Source: Lentisphaerota bacterium
GTDB taxonomy: Bacteria > Verrucomicrobiota > Kiritimatiellia > UBA8416 > VGWJ01
Assembly (NCBI GenBank): GCA_016873635.1
Contig: VGWJ01000009.1
Coordinates: 1-64,000, forward strand
Direction of reading: 5' to 3'
Length of the DNA: 64,000 nucleotides
The notes below the pieces were generated by a model. That model was not told the origin of the DNA, ran no database searches, and saw only the letters and a list, made by a program, of their open reading frames with translations. Shown here piece by piece: positions 41,549 to 50,555 of the stretch (position 1 is its first letter; every line of letters starts with the position of its first letter). A program made the translations under genes and the position numbers.

Positions 41549-42434
41549 TGTTCACTGTCTCCGTGTTCACTATCTCCGTTCCGACACCCTTGTCGGTGAA
41601 TATTTCCAGCAGCAGCGCATGCGGCATGCGCCCGTCTATCATGTGCACCTTGCGCACGCCGGCCCGCAGCGCCTCCACGCAGCTCCTGATCTTCGGCAGC
41701 ATCCCGCCGGAGATCACGCCCCGCGCGATCAGGCCGTCCACCTCGCCGACGCGCACCGTCGACAGCAGCGACTCCGGATCGCCGGGGTCGCGCAGCAGGC
41801 CGGGCACGTCCGACAGGAACGCCAGCTTGCGCGCGCGCAGCGCCCGGGCCACGGCCGCGGCCGCCACGTCGGCGTTCATGTTGTGCACCCGCCCGTCCGG
41901 CCCCATGCCCAGCGGCGTGATGACCGGGATCGTGTTGTTCTCCAGCAGCGCCAGCACGGGCGCCACGTCCACCTCGCCCGGCTCGCCCACGAAACCCCAG
42001 TCCAGTTTCTCGCCCGTGTCCGGGTCCGTGCCGGTCTGGCGCGTGGCGCGGAAGATCTTCTCGCCGTGCAGGCCCTCGGCCCTGGCGCCGAACTCGCGCA
42101 GGCCCTGCACGAGGCGCGGATTCACGTCGCCCTTGATGACCTTTTCGACGACCTCGATTGTGCGCTCGCACGTCACCCGCAGCCCGTGCACGAAGCGGGC
42201 CTTGATGCCGCGCTCCTGCATGCCGCGCGTTATGGCCTTGCCGCCGCCGTGCACGACCGCCATCCGCAGGCCCACGCATTCCAGGAAGGCCACGTCCTGC
42301 AGCACGCTCCGCACGCGCGCGGGATCTTCCATGGCGCTGCCGCCGAACTTGACGACGACCACCGCGCCCCGGAAATCCCGGATGTAGGGCAGCGCCTCCA
42401 CCAGCACCGCCGCCTTGTCCGTCGCGTTCTTCAT
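41541..42434 (-). CDS. argB: Acetylglutamate kinase
   Basis: A 297-residue amino-acid kinase, second step of arginine synthesis and usually the feedback-controlled one. VVVKFGGSAMEDP near 27, AVVHGGGKAITRGM near 60, NMNADVAAAAVARAL near 180 and FLSDVPGLL are the expected blocks. The N-terminal helix (ALPYIRDFRGAVVVV) is of the kind found in arginine-sensitive enzymes, so feedback inhibition is plausible. ATG 42434 follows argJ by 11 bases. Confidence 0.95.
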   Translation of the reverse strand: MKNATDKAAVLVEALPYIRDFRGAVVVVKFGGSAMEDPARVRSVLQDVAFLECVGLRMAVVHGGGKAITRGMQERGIKARFVHGLRVTCERTIEVVEKVIKGDVNPRLVQGLREFGARAEGLHGEKIFRATRQTGTDPDTGEKLDWGFVGEPGEVDVAPVLALLENNTIPVITPLGMGPDGRVHNMNADVAAAAVARALRARKLAFLSDVPGLLRDPGDPESLLSTVRVGEVDGLIARGVISGGMLPKIRSCVEALRAGVRKVHMIDGRMPHALLLEIFTDKGVGTEIVNTETVNNE

Positions 42435-42445
42435 CGCGCTCCGCC

Positions 42446-43657
42446 TCAGGTCATGTAATCGGCGTTGATCTTCACGTAGTCGAGGCTGCAGTCGCAGGTA
42501 TAGACCGTGTCGGCGCCCGCGCCGCGGTGCAGATCGATCGCGATGGTGAACGCCGGGCGGGCGTAGACGGCCGCCAGCGCCTCCGGCGAAGCCTGCGGGG
42601 CCGGGCCTCCGCCGCGCACGGAGGGCACTTCGTCGAACGTGACGTCCACGCGGCCGGGATCGAACTCCGCGCCGGAGTAGCCCAGCGCCGCGACCACGCG
42701 GCCCCAGTTGGGATCGCCCCCGAACCAGGAGGTCTTGCACAGCGGCGAATTGGCCACGGCCCGGGCCGCGCGCGCCGCGTCGGCGTCGCTGGCCGCGCCC
42801 CTGACCGCGACCGTAACGAACTTGGTTGCGCCTTCGCCGTCCAGCACGACGGCCCGCGCGAGCTTCATGGCCACGCAATCGACGGCTTCCGCGAAGCGGC
42901 TCCAGGCCGGATGGCGCGGGGTCAGCTCCGGTCCGCCGGCCGCGCCGTTCGCCAGGCAAAGCAGCGTGTCGTTGGTGCTCATGTCGCCGTCCACGGTGAT
43001 CCGGTTGAAGCTTCGGGCGGCCGCCGCCGCGAGGCAGGCGCGCAGCGCGCCGGCGGGCACGGCGGCGTCGGCGGTCATGAACGCCAGCATCGTGGCCATG
43101 TCCGGGCTGATCATGCCGGCGCCCTTGGCCATGCCCCCCACCCGCATGCGCGCCCCGTCCGCTTCGAACTCCACCGCGGCCTGCTTGTCCCTTGTGTCGG
43201 TGGTCATGATCGCGCGCGCCGCGGCGGGCCCGCCGTCGGCGGCCAGCGCCGCCGCGGCCAGGCCTATGCCCGCCTCGATGCGGTCCATGGGCAGGCGCTT
43301 GCCGATCGTGCCGGTCGAGCAGACCAGGACCTCGCCGGAATCCAGACCCAGCGCGCGCGCGGCCAGCGCGGCCGTGCGTTCGGCGTCGGCCATGCCCGCG
43401 GCGCCGGTGCAGGCGTTGGCGCAGCCGCTGTTGATGACCACGGCGCGCGCGGCGCCGGCGCGCAGCCGGTCGCGGCACAGGATCACGGGCGCGGCCTGCA
43501 CCCGGTTGGTGGTGAATACGCCCGCCGCGCTGGCCGGCTTGTCCGACACCAGCAGCGCCATGTCCGGCGCGGCTTTCTTGATGCCCGCGTGCACGCCCGC
43601 CGCCCGGTAGCCCCGGGGCGCCGTCACGCCGCCTTCGATTTCCTTCAACTCGTGCAT
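42446..43657 (-). CDS. argJ: Bifunctional ornithine acetyltransferase/N-acetylglutamate synthase
   Basis: A 403-residue ArgJ that recycles the acetyl group in the cyclic arginine pathway. ALLVSDKPASAAGVFTTN and QAAPVILCRD are near the start. The self-cleavage site is in KGAGMISPDMATMLAF (Thr of ATML). The C-terminal part has MSTNDTLLCLANG and WGRVVAALGYSG. It is the first gene of the arginine operon. ATG 43657 was preferred to the in-frame TTG at 43681. Confidence 0.95.
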   Translation of the reverse strand: MHELKEIEGGVTAPRGYRAAGVHAGIKKAAPDMALLVSDKPASAAGVFTTNRVQAAPVILCRDRLRAGAARAVVINSGCANACTGAAGMADAERTAALAARALGLDSGEVLVCSTGTIGKRLPMDRIEAGIGLAAAALAADGGPAAARAIMTTDTRDKQAAVEFEADGARMRVGGMAKGAGMISPDMATMLAFMTADAAVPAGALRACLAAAAARSFNRITVDGDMSTNDTLLCLANGAAGGPELTPRHPAWSRFAEAVDCVAMKLARAVVLDGEGATKFVTVAVRGAASDADAARAARAVANSPLCKTSWFGGDPNWGRVVAALGYSGAEFDPGRVDVTFDEVPSVRGGGPAPQASPEALAAVYARPAFTIAIDLHRGAGADTVYTCDCSLDYVKINADYMT

Positions 43658-43808
43658 GTTTCCGGCCTTCTTCCCGCGCAAAGCCCGCCACTATTACCGA
43701 ACACCGCGCAAAAGTCGATATAGAAACATGGGCTGAAGCATGGAAAGGTGTCCGGGCGTCGCTTCCGCGGCGGCGGACGGACAAGCGCGAAGATCCGGGC
43801 GGGGGCGG

Positions 43809-44207
43809 CTACCGCTTGGAGAACTGGAAGCGCTTGCGGGCGCCGGGGCGTCCCGCCTTCTTGCGCTCCTTCATGCGCGCGTCGCGCGTGAGACAGCCGC
43901 TGCCCTTGAGGACCTCGCGCAGCGAACCGTCGGCCGCCGAAAGGGCGCGCGCGAGCGCGTGCCGCAGCGCGCCGGCCTGGCCCGAAACGCCGCCGCCGGC
44001 GAGCGTGGCGAAAACGTCGTACTTCGACTCCGTGCCCGTCAGCATGAGCGGCTGGCGGATGTAGTGGCGCAGCGCCTCGCTTGGAAAGTAGTCTTCCATC
44101 GGCCGGCGGTTGACCTTCCACGTCCCCGTGCCTTCGGCAAGGCGTACCCGCGCCGCGGCTTCCTTGCGCCGGCCGGTCGCACTGAACTCACTGGCTTTTT
44201 CCGTCAC
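43809..44207 (-). CDS. rpsI: 30S ribosomal protein S9
   Basis: A 132-residue S9 with the family opening (SATGRRKEAAARVRL), GGGVSGQAGALRHALARAL and the basic C-terminus KKAGRPGARKRFQFSKR that reaches toward the P-site tRNA. It follows rplM, the usual pairing, after 37 bases. Confidence 0.97.
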   Translation of the reverse strand: MTEKASEFSATGRRKEAAARVRLAEGTGTWKVNRRPMEDYFPSEALRHYIRQPLMLTGTESKYDVFATLAGGGVSGQAGALRHALARALSAADGSLREVLKGSGCLTRDARMKERKKAGRPGARKRFQFSKR

Positions 44208-44244
44208 TTCCGTTCCTCTTTCGTGCGCGCCCCGCGCCGCGCCT

Positions 44245-44682
44245 TCATGTCGACCGGGCTGCCGCCGGCTGCTGGGCCGCGTGGGGATGGTCCTTGCCGG
44301 GGTAAACCTTGAGCCTGCGCAGCGCGTTCCGGGCGAGCGTGTTCTTGGGCATCATGCCGCGCACGGCCAGCTTGACCAGCCGGTCGGGGTGCCGCTGCCG
44401 CAACGTCGCCGCCGGAATCTCCTTGAGGCCGCCGCGAAACCCGCTGTAGCGGTGGTAGATCTTCTGCTCTTCCTTCTTGCCGCTGAGCCGCACGCGCGCG
44501 GCGTTGATCACGACCACGAAATCGCCCGTGTCCACCTGCGGCGAGAACGTCGGCCGGTGTTTGCCGCGCAGGGCGTTGGCGATGCGCACGGCCAGACGGC
44601 CGAGCGGCTGATCCGCCGCGTCAACCATAACCCACGCGCGCTGCGCGGGCTCTTTGGGCAAGAAACTCCTCGTACCGGACAC
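44245..44682 (-). CDS. rplM: 50S ribosomal protein L13
   Basis: A 145-residue L13. SFLPKEPAQRAWVMVDAADQ and LGRLAVRIANALRGKHRP open it, followed by TGDFVVVINAARVRLSG and MMPKNTLARNALRRLKVY. The start is placed at GTG 44682: a GGAGG lies six bases upstream, the product then begins as in other L13 proteins, and the promoter ends at 44708, too close for the earlier ATG at 44712. The Gln/Ala-rich end (HPHAAQQPAAARST) is not conserved. Confidence 0.95.
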   Translation of the reverse strand: MSGTRSFLPKEPAQRAWVMVDAADQPLGRLAVRIANALRGKHRPTFSPQVDTGDFVVVINAARVRLSGKKEEQKIYHRYSGFRGGLKEIPAATLRQRHPDRLVKLAVRGMMPKNTLARNALRRLKVYPGKDHPHAAQQPAAARST

Positions 44683-44707
44683 GTCTTTCCTCCGCACAAA
44701 GGCGCGC

Positions 44708-44737
44708 ACCATACCGGAACACGGCCGCGGCTGTCAA
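44708..44737 (-). promoter_or_regulatory. Promoter of rplM-rpsI
   Basis: On the minus strand TTGACA (44737-44732) and TATGGT (44713-44708) are 18 bp apart. This is one of the best sigma-70-type matches in the window. It lies between the gspD stop and the rplM GTG, leaving a leader of about 20 bases that holds the GGAGG. Confidence 0.65.
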
Positions 44738-44770
44738 CGGCCTTTTTGCGGCCTTTGCGCCCGGCCGCGA

Positions 44771-47332
44771 TCACTCTGCGGTTTCTTCCACCACGGCCTC
44801 GATGCGCCTGTCGATGCGCTGAAGCTGCCGCCCCCAGCGGCGTTCCCCGTCGTCGATCAGGCGCTGCAGCTCAGGGTCGATCGGCCATTCTTCCGCCGCG
44901 GGCGCGGGCTGCGCTTCGGCCGCGGGCGGCGGCGGGGGCTGAGGCTCCTGCGCGGGAGCGGCGGCCTTTGCCGCGCCGGATCCGGTCGCGGGCGCCGCTT
45001 CCGCCGCCGGTTTGCCGTCGGGTTCGGCGCGGCGGTTCCACGGGGCGCGGCGCCGGTCTTCCTCCGACTGCCGGCGCAAACGTTCCGCCTCCTGCCGGCG
45101 CTCCTCGTCCTTCCGCAGGATCCGGCTGCCCGACGACACGGGCCACTCGGCGTCAACCGCCATGTTCTCCCGCCGGCGCTCGGTCTCCGCCTCGATGTCC
45201 TCGGGCGTGTCCAGCACGTAGGGCGTGATAAAGACAACGATCTCGCTCTTGTTGCCGGTGTCCTTGACCCACTGGAACAGCCTTCCGATCAGCGGGATGT
45301 CGCCCACCACGGGGATGCGATCCTTGTCGTTCGACTCCCCGGAGCTGACCAGCCCGCCCAGGACGATCGTCTCGCCGCTGCGCACGGCTACCGCGGCCGT
45401 CAGCTCCGACGAGTCAACCGTGGGCCAATCCGCCGGCCCGGCCGCGCCCACGACGCGCTGCCCGGCGCCTTCCTCCTCGAACGACTGCGTGATCTCCATC
45501 ACCACGAATCGCTTCTCGTTGATGCGCGGGGTCACGGTGAGCTTCGTTCCGATCTTGCGCATCTCCACGTCGTCCACGAACTGCCCGGACTCGCCCGTGC
45601 CCGAAACGAACTTCAATCCCTTGAAGAAGTATTTCTCCTTGGTGACGTTGATCGACGCCTCCTTGTTGTCCGTGGTCAGGATCGTGGGCGAAGCCACGAT
45701 CTCCGAGCGGCCGTCGGACGCGACCAGCCTGACGATGGCGTCCAGGTTGAGGTCAAAGAACGTGAAGTAGTAGGTGAGGTTCCCGGCCGCGCCGGTCAGG
45801 TCGCCGAGGCTGCGCGCCGTCAGCGGGTTCGCCATGCGCTTGCGGTCGGCCTCGCCGCCGCCGGCGCCCGCGAAGGCCATCACCGGCGAGCGCCGCCCGC
45901 CCTCGCCCTCGTAGGCCACCAGGGCCCGCTGCACCCAGTCGATGCCGCGCTCGCGTTCGTCGGTGAGGCCGATCTTGAAGATGACGACTTCGATCATGAC
46001 CTGCGAAAGCATGATGTCCATGCTGCGCACCAGCTCCTCAATCGCCGCGTAGTCGGCGCGGCTGGCCATGATCAACAGCGAATTGGTGCGCTTGTCGGGC
46101 AGGATCTTGACGTTCGCGGCCGAAAGCTCCCCGATCTTGGATTTCTCCGGCGCGCCGGCGGCGGCGCGCTCGGCCCGCAGCTTCTCGACGTATTCGGTCA
46201 ACGCGCCGCCCTTCTGCTCGCCCTCCTTGGGCGGGGCTCCCGTCTCCGCGCCCTTCTGCGCCTCCCCGATCAGCGTATTGAGCGAGCCGGCAACGGCCTC
46301 GGCGTCGGCGTACTCCATCCGCAGGATGCGGACGACCACGTCCGGCTCGGTCGCGACGTCCAGCACGCGGATGATCTTCTCGAAGAAGATCATGTTCTCC
46401 GGCCGCGTGATGATGATCAGCACGTTGGTGCGCTCGTCAGCCACGATCTTGACCTTGCCGCGAATTACGCCCCGCTCGGCCATGGCCACCAGCTCGGCCA
46501 CGGTGCTTTCCGGCGCGGCGGGAGCGGGCACCGGCGGCCGGATCACGCCGGGAATGCCCGGCAAGGGCGCCTCGACGCCGGGAGGGCCGCCTTGCCTGGG
46601 CCGCGGCACGGTGGATGGCGCGGACTGCTGGTCCTTCTGCGCGTCGGCGATGATCTCCTCCAGCTTGGCTTTTATCTCGCCGGCCTTGGCGTGCAGGATC
46701 GGCACCACGTGCGGCTCTTCCAGCGCCGGCACAGGCTGGTCGATCTGGGCGAGAACCTCGACGATGCGGGCCACGTTGGCCTCGGTGTCGGTGAGCAGCA
46801 CGCTGTTGATGCGCTCGAACAGGCGCACGTCGGCGAAAGGATGCGTCAGGCCCTCCAGGGTCTTCTGGGCCTCGGCCACGGTGATGTGCCGCAGCGGAAT
46901 CATCTGGCTGATGAGGCCGTCGGTCTCCCGCGCGGCGGCGCCCGGTTCGGACAGCGCCATGGCCTCCTGCCGCGCCTGCTTGATCGGCACCACGCGCAGG
47001 AACTTCTCTCCCACCTTCAGAAGCCCGATCTGGTTCATGCTCAGCACGGCCTCGATGGCCTGCAGGTACTCGTCAAGCGTCAGGTCGCCCACGCTCTGGA
47101 GCGTGATCAGCACGTTGGGCAGGTTGGGAGCGCGCAGCAGCGTGCGCCCCGTCTTCTCGCTGTAGTCCTCCAGAACGATATCGAGCGTGGCGTTGTTGAA
47201 CTTGAGCCGCGGGACCACCTGCTCGTCCTCCGGCGCGGCCTGGCCGGGCTGCCCCATCAGGCCGGCGCGCAACAGCATCGCCAGGCAGACCGCCGCAATG
47301 CGCCTTCGCTTCGCTCTGGGCGTTGTCTTCAT
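44771..47332 (-). CDS. gspD: Type II secretion secretin
   Basis: An 853-residue outer-membrane secretin with a signal peptide (MKTTPRAKRRRIAAVCLAML ... GQAA). N-domains follow: NATLDIVLEDYSEKTGRTLL (N0), then repeats with VADERTNVLIIITR and LPDKRTNSLLIMAS. A Pro-rich insert lies near 240-290. The secretin core near 480-690 ends with SGETIVLGGLVSSGES and VPVVGDIPLIGRLFQ. The last 140 residues (from about 715) are charged then Pro/Ala-rich, longer than in typical GspD. It is last in the gsp order, after gspM, with no pilotin or gspC nearby. Confidence 0.93.
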   Translation of the reverse strand: MKTTPRAKRRRIAAVCLAMLLRAGLMGQPGQAAPEDEQVVPRLKFNNATLDIVLEDYSEKTGRTLLRAPNLPNVLITLQSVGDLTLDEYLQAIEAVLSMNQIGLLKVGEKFLRVVPIKQARQEAMALSEPGAAARETDGLISQMIPLRHITVAEAQKTLEGLTHPFADVRLFERINSVLLTDTEANVARIVEVLAQIDQPVPALEEPHVVPILHAKAGEIKAKLEEIIADAQKDQQSAPSTVPRPRQGGPPGVEAPLPGIPGVIRPPVPAPAAPESTVAELVAMAERGVIRGKVKIVADERTNVLIIITRPENMIFFEKIIRVLDVATEPDVVVRILRMEYADAEAVAGSLNTLIGEAQKGAETGAPPKEGEQKGGALTEYVEKLRAERAAAGAPEKSKIGELSAANVKILPDKRTNSLLIMASRADYAAIEELVRSMDIMLSQVMIEVVIFKIGLTDERERGIDWVQRALVAYEGEGGRRSPVMAFAGAGGGEADRKRMANPLTARSLGDLTGAAGNLTYYFTFFDLNLDAIVRLVASDGRSEIVASPTILTTDNKEASINVTKEKYFFKGLKFVSGTGESGQFVDDVEMRKIGTKLTVTPRINEKRFVVMEITQSFEEEGAGQRVVGAAGPADWPTVDSSELTAAVAVRSGETIVLGGLVSSGESNDKDRIPVVGDIPLIGRLFQWVKDTGNKSEIVVFITPYVLDTPEDIEAETERRRENMAVDAEWPVSSGSRILRKDEERRQEAERLRRQSEEDRRRAPWNRRAEPDGKPAAEAAPATGSGAAKAAAPAQEPQPPPPPAAEAQPAPAAEEWPIDPELQRLIDDGERRWGRQLQRIDRRIEAVVEETAE

Positions 47333-47348
47333 GCTTTCGTCTCCGCCG

Positions 47349-47897
47349 TCATTCTCCGGAAGGCTCCGCCCCGGCCCTGCGATAGGCGCAGTAGAGGGTG
47401 AAGCGTCCGGACAGCTGCCCGTCGGACCGCGGCGTGACGCGCAGCTGCCGGATGTCCAACATAGCACCCTCGGATTGCAGCTCAAAGAGGAAACGCACCA
47501 GCGCTTCCAGGCTGCCCTGCCAGCCCTCGTGCTCCACCTCGATCGGAAGCTCGTACACGTCGCCTTCCTGCTTCTCCTCGCCCACGCGCCGCCGCGTGAT
47601 GCTCACGCCGTGCCGGGAAGCGGCGGCGTCCATGACCGACAGCCAGTGGACGTCCATCTTGCGGTCCGCCGGGAAGGAGGGCAGCATGCGGCTGAGCGCC
47701 GCGAATTCCGTTTCCCACTTCTCGCGCTCCGCGACCAGCGCCCTGTCGGCCTCGATCTCGCCGCGCAGCCGGGCCTGTTCGGCCTTGATCTCCCGCCAGC
47801 GGTCGAGCCGGCCGCGGGCCACCAGCGCCGAGCCGCCGAACAGGATGACGCCCAGCGCCGTCAGGGCCAGCATGGACTCGCGGGGCGTGATGGTCAT
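47349..47897 (-). CDS. GspM/PilO-like secretion protein
   Basis: A 182-residue bitopic protein: one membrane helix (ALTALGVILFGGSALVA, residues 10-26), a coiled-coil (GRLDRWREIKAEQARLRGEI ... EKWETEFAALSRM) and a ferredoxin-like C-terminal domain. This is the layout of GspM/PilO in the inner-membrane platform. Position between the GspL-like protein and gspD supports it. The ATG overlaps the end of the gspL-like gene (ATGA). Confidence 0.75.
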   Translation of the reverse strand: MTITPRESMLALTALGVILFGGSALVARGRLDRWREIKAEQARLRGEIEADRALVAEREKWETEFAALSRMLPSFPADRKMDVHWLSVMDAAASRHGVSITRRRVGEEKQEGDVYELPIEVEHEGWQGSLEALVRFLFELQSEGAMLDIRQLRVTPRSDGQLSGRFTLYCAYRRAGAEPSGE

Positions 47898-49288
47898 GAT
47901 CCGCCTCCCTCCGGCCCGTCGCCCGGCAGGGTCATGTCCAGGTCGAAAGCCTGTCTGCCCGTCTCGCGCACGGCGCGCGGACCCAGCAGCCGCGTTTCGA
48001 GGAAGAGCGGCGACTCGTCCAGGCGCTGCTTGAACGTGTAGACTTGGTTCACGTCGGCCGCCACCCCCGTCACTTTCACGCCCTCGCCCTTGCGGTACTG
48101 GAAGGAGGTCTGGTCGACCCCTTCGGGCTGCAGCACGCTGATCTCGCGCAGGCATTCCAGGGCCGAGTGCGTGCGGTCCATGTAGCGGCGGATCATCGCC
48201 ACCCGCCGCCGCGCGGCGCGGACCTCGTTGGCCGGCTCCCGCCAGCGCTGCTGCTCCGCCCGCAACCAAGCCAGCCGCCGCCCCTGGAACAGGAACGCCC
48301 CCGCGAACCCGCCGAACGCCAGCAGCCAGGCGGCCGCCACGGCCGAGGCCGTCACGATCATCCGCCGCCTCTGCGCCTGCCCCTGCCGCGTCGCGCGCCA
48401 CGTCTCCGGCGTGAGATCCACGGTCGCGGCGCGGTCGGCCGCGCGCCGGGCGACGCCCTCGGTCGCGAAACCCAACGCTTCGATCGCGGCGGAGTTCACC
48501 GCGCAACCGCACCGCGCCCGCATGCGCTCCACGAACGGCGCGCTTTCGCCGGCCCGCTGGTAAACCGTCACGGAAGACTGCCCGGGGCTGCCCCGTTCCA
48601 GCTCCAGCGACATCAGCGCGTAGCCCGCCTCGCGCGCCAGCTCCTCGGCCAGCGCCTCGCCCGCCAGGTCGCCGCTCTCGCCGAAAGCCCGGAAAAGCAC
48701 CGGCACGCCGCCGTCGCAGACGATCAGCGTGGGCACGCCGCGCGCCACGATGACCGCGGCGTGGCGGCCCTCCGCCGGAAAGGCGCCGGACGCCGCCAAC
48801 AGCCGCCACCACCCCAGCGCCTCGACGTCCACGCGCGCGCACTCGATGCCCGCCCCGGCCAGCAGGTCGCCCAGCGCCTGCACCGCGTCCAGCCTGGCCG
48901 TGGCCACCGCCACCCGCGCGCCGCCCTCCCCGCGCGAGAGCACCTCGTGCGCGACGACCATGTTGTCCACCGGAAACGGCGAGAACTTGTCCGCCTGCAG
49001 CGCGACCATGGCCGCGGTCTCGGAGGCGTCGGCCGCGGGCAGATCGACCACCCGGAGCAGCACGTCCTCGGACGGCAGGGCCAGCGTCACGCTGCCCCTG
49101 ATGTCCCGGCAGGCGGCGCGCAGCGCTTCCGCCGCGGCGGCGGCGCCCGCCGCCTCGCCCGCGGCCGCTTCGGGGGCCGGCCGTTCCACGCGGCGCCGCG
49201 CCGCGGCGCCGGGCCCGGAGCCCTGGACCGTGGTCCATTCGACCGCCTCGCGCGTGATCAGCAATCCCGTTGTCGGCTCCGCCGCCAT
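47894..49288 (-). CDS. gspL: GspL/PilM-PilN-like platform protein
   Basis: A 464-residue protein. The cytoplasmic actin-like part (1-300) shows SVTLALPSEDVLLRVVDLP and AVIVARGVPTLIVCDGG. One membrane helix is near residues 310-328 (VTASAVAAAWLLAFGGFAG), followed by a periplasmic PilN-like domain (YMDRTHSALECLREIS). This is the GspL plan, equal to PilM fused to PilN. It would link the ATPase GspE to the periplasmic parts. It is 13 bases after gspK. Confidence 0.82.
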   Translation of the reverse strand: MAAEPTTGLLITREAVEWTTVQGSGPGAAARRRVERPAPEAAAGEAAGAAAAAEALRAACRDIRGSVTLALPSEDVLLRVVDLPAADASETAAMVALQADKFSPFPVDNMVVAHEVLSRGEGGARVAVATARLDAVQALGDLLAGAGIECARVDVEALGWWRLLAASGAFPAEGRHAAVIVARGVPTLIVCDGGVPVLFRAFGESGDLAGEALAEELAREAGYALMSLELERGSPGQSSVTVYQRAGESAPFVERMRARCGCAVNSAAIEALGFATEGVARRAADRAATVDLTPETWRATRQGQAQRRRMIVTASAVAAAWLLAFGGFAGAFLFQGRRLAWLRAEQQRWREPANEVRAARRRVAMIRRYMDRTHSALECLREISVLQPEGVDQTSFQYRKGEGVKVTGVAADVNQVYTFKQRLDESPLFLETRLLGPRAVRETGRQAFDLDMTLPGDGPEGGGS

Positions 49289-49301
49289 GCCCGCCCTTTC
49301 G

Positions 49302-50555
49302 CTATCGCAGCTCCCTTACGATGCCGTCGTCCTCGTGCCACTGCAGGATGCGCCCGCGCTTGCCCTGCCCCGCATACTCCACGACGCAGCGCAGGCCCTT
49401 GCGGACGCCCGCCGCTTCGCCCACCGAGACCACCTCGTATATGCGCGAGGCCGTGTCCATGAACTTGACGGCCTGCGGGCTCAGCCCCGGCACCCGGCGC
49501 GTCACGTCCGCCACGTCCTTGAACGCCTCGTATTCCCGCTGCTCGACGATCCGCTCCACCAGGTTGGAGTCAACGTCGGAGAGGGTCATCAGCACCCGCG
49601 GCGCCGCCGCGTTCACGTTCACCTTGCCGTCGCCATACGTGGTCAGCAGATCCTTGACCCCGCTGACGCGCACCGTCGGGTCCCCGGGCAGTCCCGTGTT
49701 CAGGTCGCCGCCGTTCAGGATCGCATCGCTGAAGGCCGGAATCAACAACAGCTCGCCCACCGTGTCAAGCGGAGCGTTCTTGGCCGAACGCGCCTTGTCG
49801 GCGCGCGTCTTCTCCGCCATCCCGACCGCGTGACAGTAGTCGTCGTACTGCGCTTCCGATTCGGCGCCGTCGTAGCGGGAATTCCTGTCGGGGTCGATCC
49901 AGTCGTAAAACTGGTCGATCAGCTCCGGCCACATCGCGTCGGGCACGCCGGTCAGTTCGAATATGCGCTCCCAGTCCTCCCGGCCGTAGAAATCCGGTTC
50001 CTCGCTGAGCAGGTTCACGTTGCGCTTGGCCGGCTCCGGCAGAATCTGCAGGTGGGCGACGCCCTCGCCGATCGGGATGGCCACGCTCAGGTAGCCCCGC
50101 TCGACCAGGTTCGAGGCGTACCCGGGCGCCGGGTCGGCGGGATTCGCGGGCAGCGGAATCGGCTTCCTGCCCGTCAGGTCCATGATCATCTCGGCGTATT
50201 CGAGACCCGAGCGCGCAATGTACTCCGCCTTGGCGCGGTTACGGTAGTAGGAGGTCAGGCGCGCCTCCACGTGCGCGTGAAAGGCGAACGAGCCGACCAT
50301 CATGGCGAGCATCAGCACCACCCACAGCGCCGCGATCAGCGCCGTGCCGGAGCGCCGCGGGGCGCGGGCGGACGCCGCCGGCGCCGGGCCCGGACTGCCC
50401 GCGCCCGGAGGTCGCGGGCCACCCGGAATCGCGCCACGTCCCGGCGTGCATCCCCGTCCGCCCGCGCCCGTCGCGCGGGCCGCGGCAACGCGGACGCACG
50501 CGGGAAGTCGCCGGTCGCCGTTCGCGAGGATCGCTATTTCCGGCACGCTCTTCAC
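49302..50555 (-). CDS. gspK: GspK-like minor pseudopilin with a repeat-derived leader
   Basis: A 417-residue minor pseudopilin. The hydrophobic helix SGTALIAALWVVLMLAMMVG and the following ARSGLEYAEMIMDL are GspK-like, as are the two helix-hairpin-helix-like blocks (VNVNAAAPRVLMTLSD; LVERIVEQREYEAFKDVADV). GspK caps the pseudopilus tip. The frame's only plausible start, GTG 50555, overlaps the gspJ stop and yields about 65 residues before the hydrophobic helix, where normal leaders have about 10. This extra leader is basic and Gly/Pro-rich and contains the 27-bp repeat. A shorter start is not visible. Confidence 0.85.
   Translation of the reverse strand: MKSVPEIAILANGDRRLPACVRVAAARATGAGGRGCTPGRGAIPGGPRPPGAGSPGPAPAASARAPRRSGTALIAALWVVLMLAMMVGSFAFHAHVEARLTSYYRNRAKAEYIARSGLEYAEMIMDLTGRKPIPLPANPADPAPGYASNLVERGYLSVAIPIGEGVAHLQILPEPAKRNVNLLSEEPDFYGREDWERIFELTGVPDAMWPELIDQFYDWIDPDRNSRYDGAESEAQYDDYCHAVGMAEKTRADKARSAKNAPLDTVGELLLIPAFSDAILNGGDLNTGLPGDPTVRVSGVKDLLTTYGDGKVNVNAAAPRVLMTLSDVDSNLVERIVEQREYEAFKDVADVTRRVPGLSPQAVKFMDTASRIYEVVSVGEAAGVRKGLRCVVEYAGQGKRGRILQWHEDDGIVRELR
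50397..50423 (+). repeat. 27-bp dispersed palindromic repeat, copy 3 (in the gspK leader)
   Basis: Identical to 14228-14254 and 23174-23200. In the gspK frame it reads GGPRPPGAG, the same peptide as in the ligase gene. A degenerate relative (CGCCCGCGCCCGTCGCGCGG) follows at about 50457. Confidence 0.8.

Noticed and set aside
44654-47401. Plus-strand 915-codon frame opposite gspD
   Set aside because: His/Arg/Leu-rich antisense shadow; the minus strand carries an unmistakable secretin.
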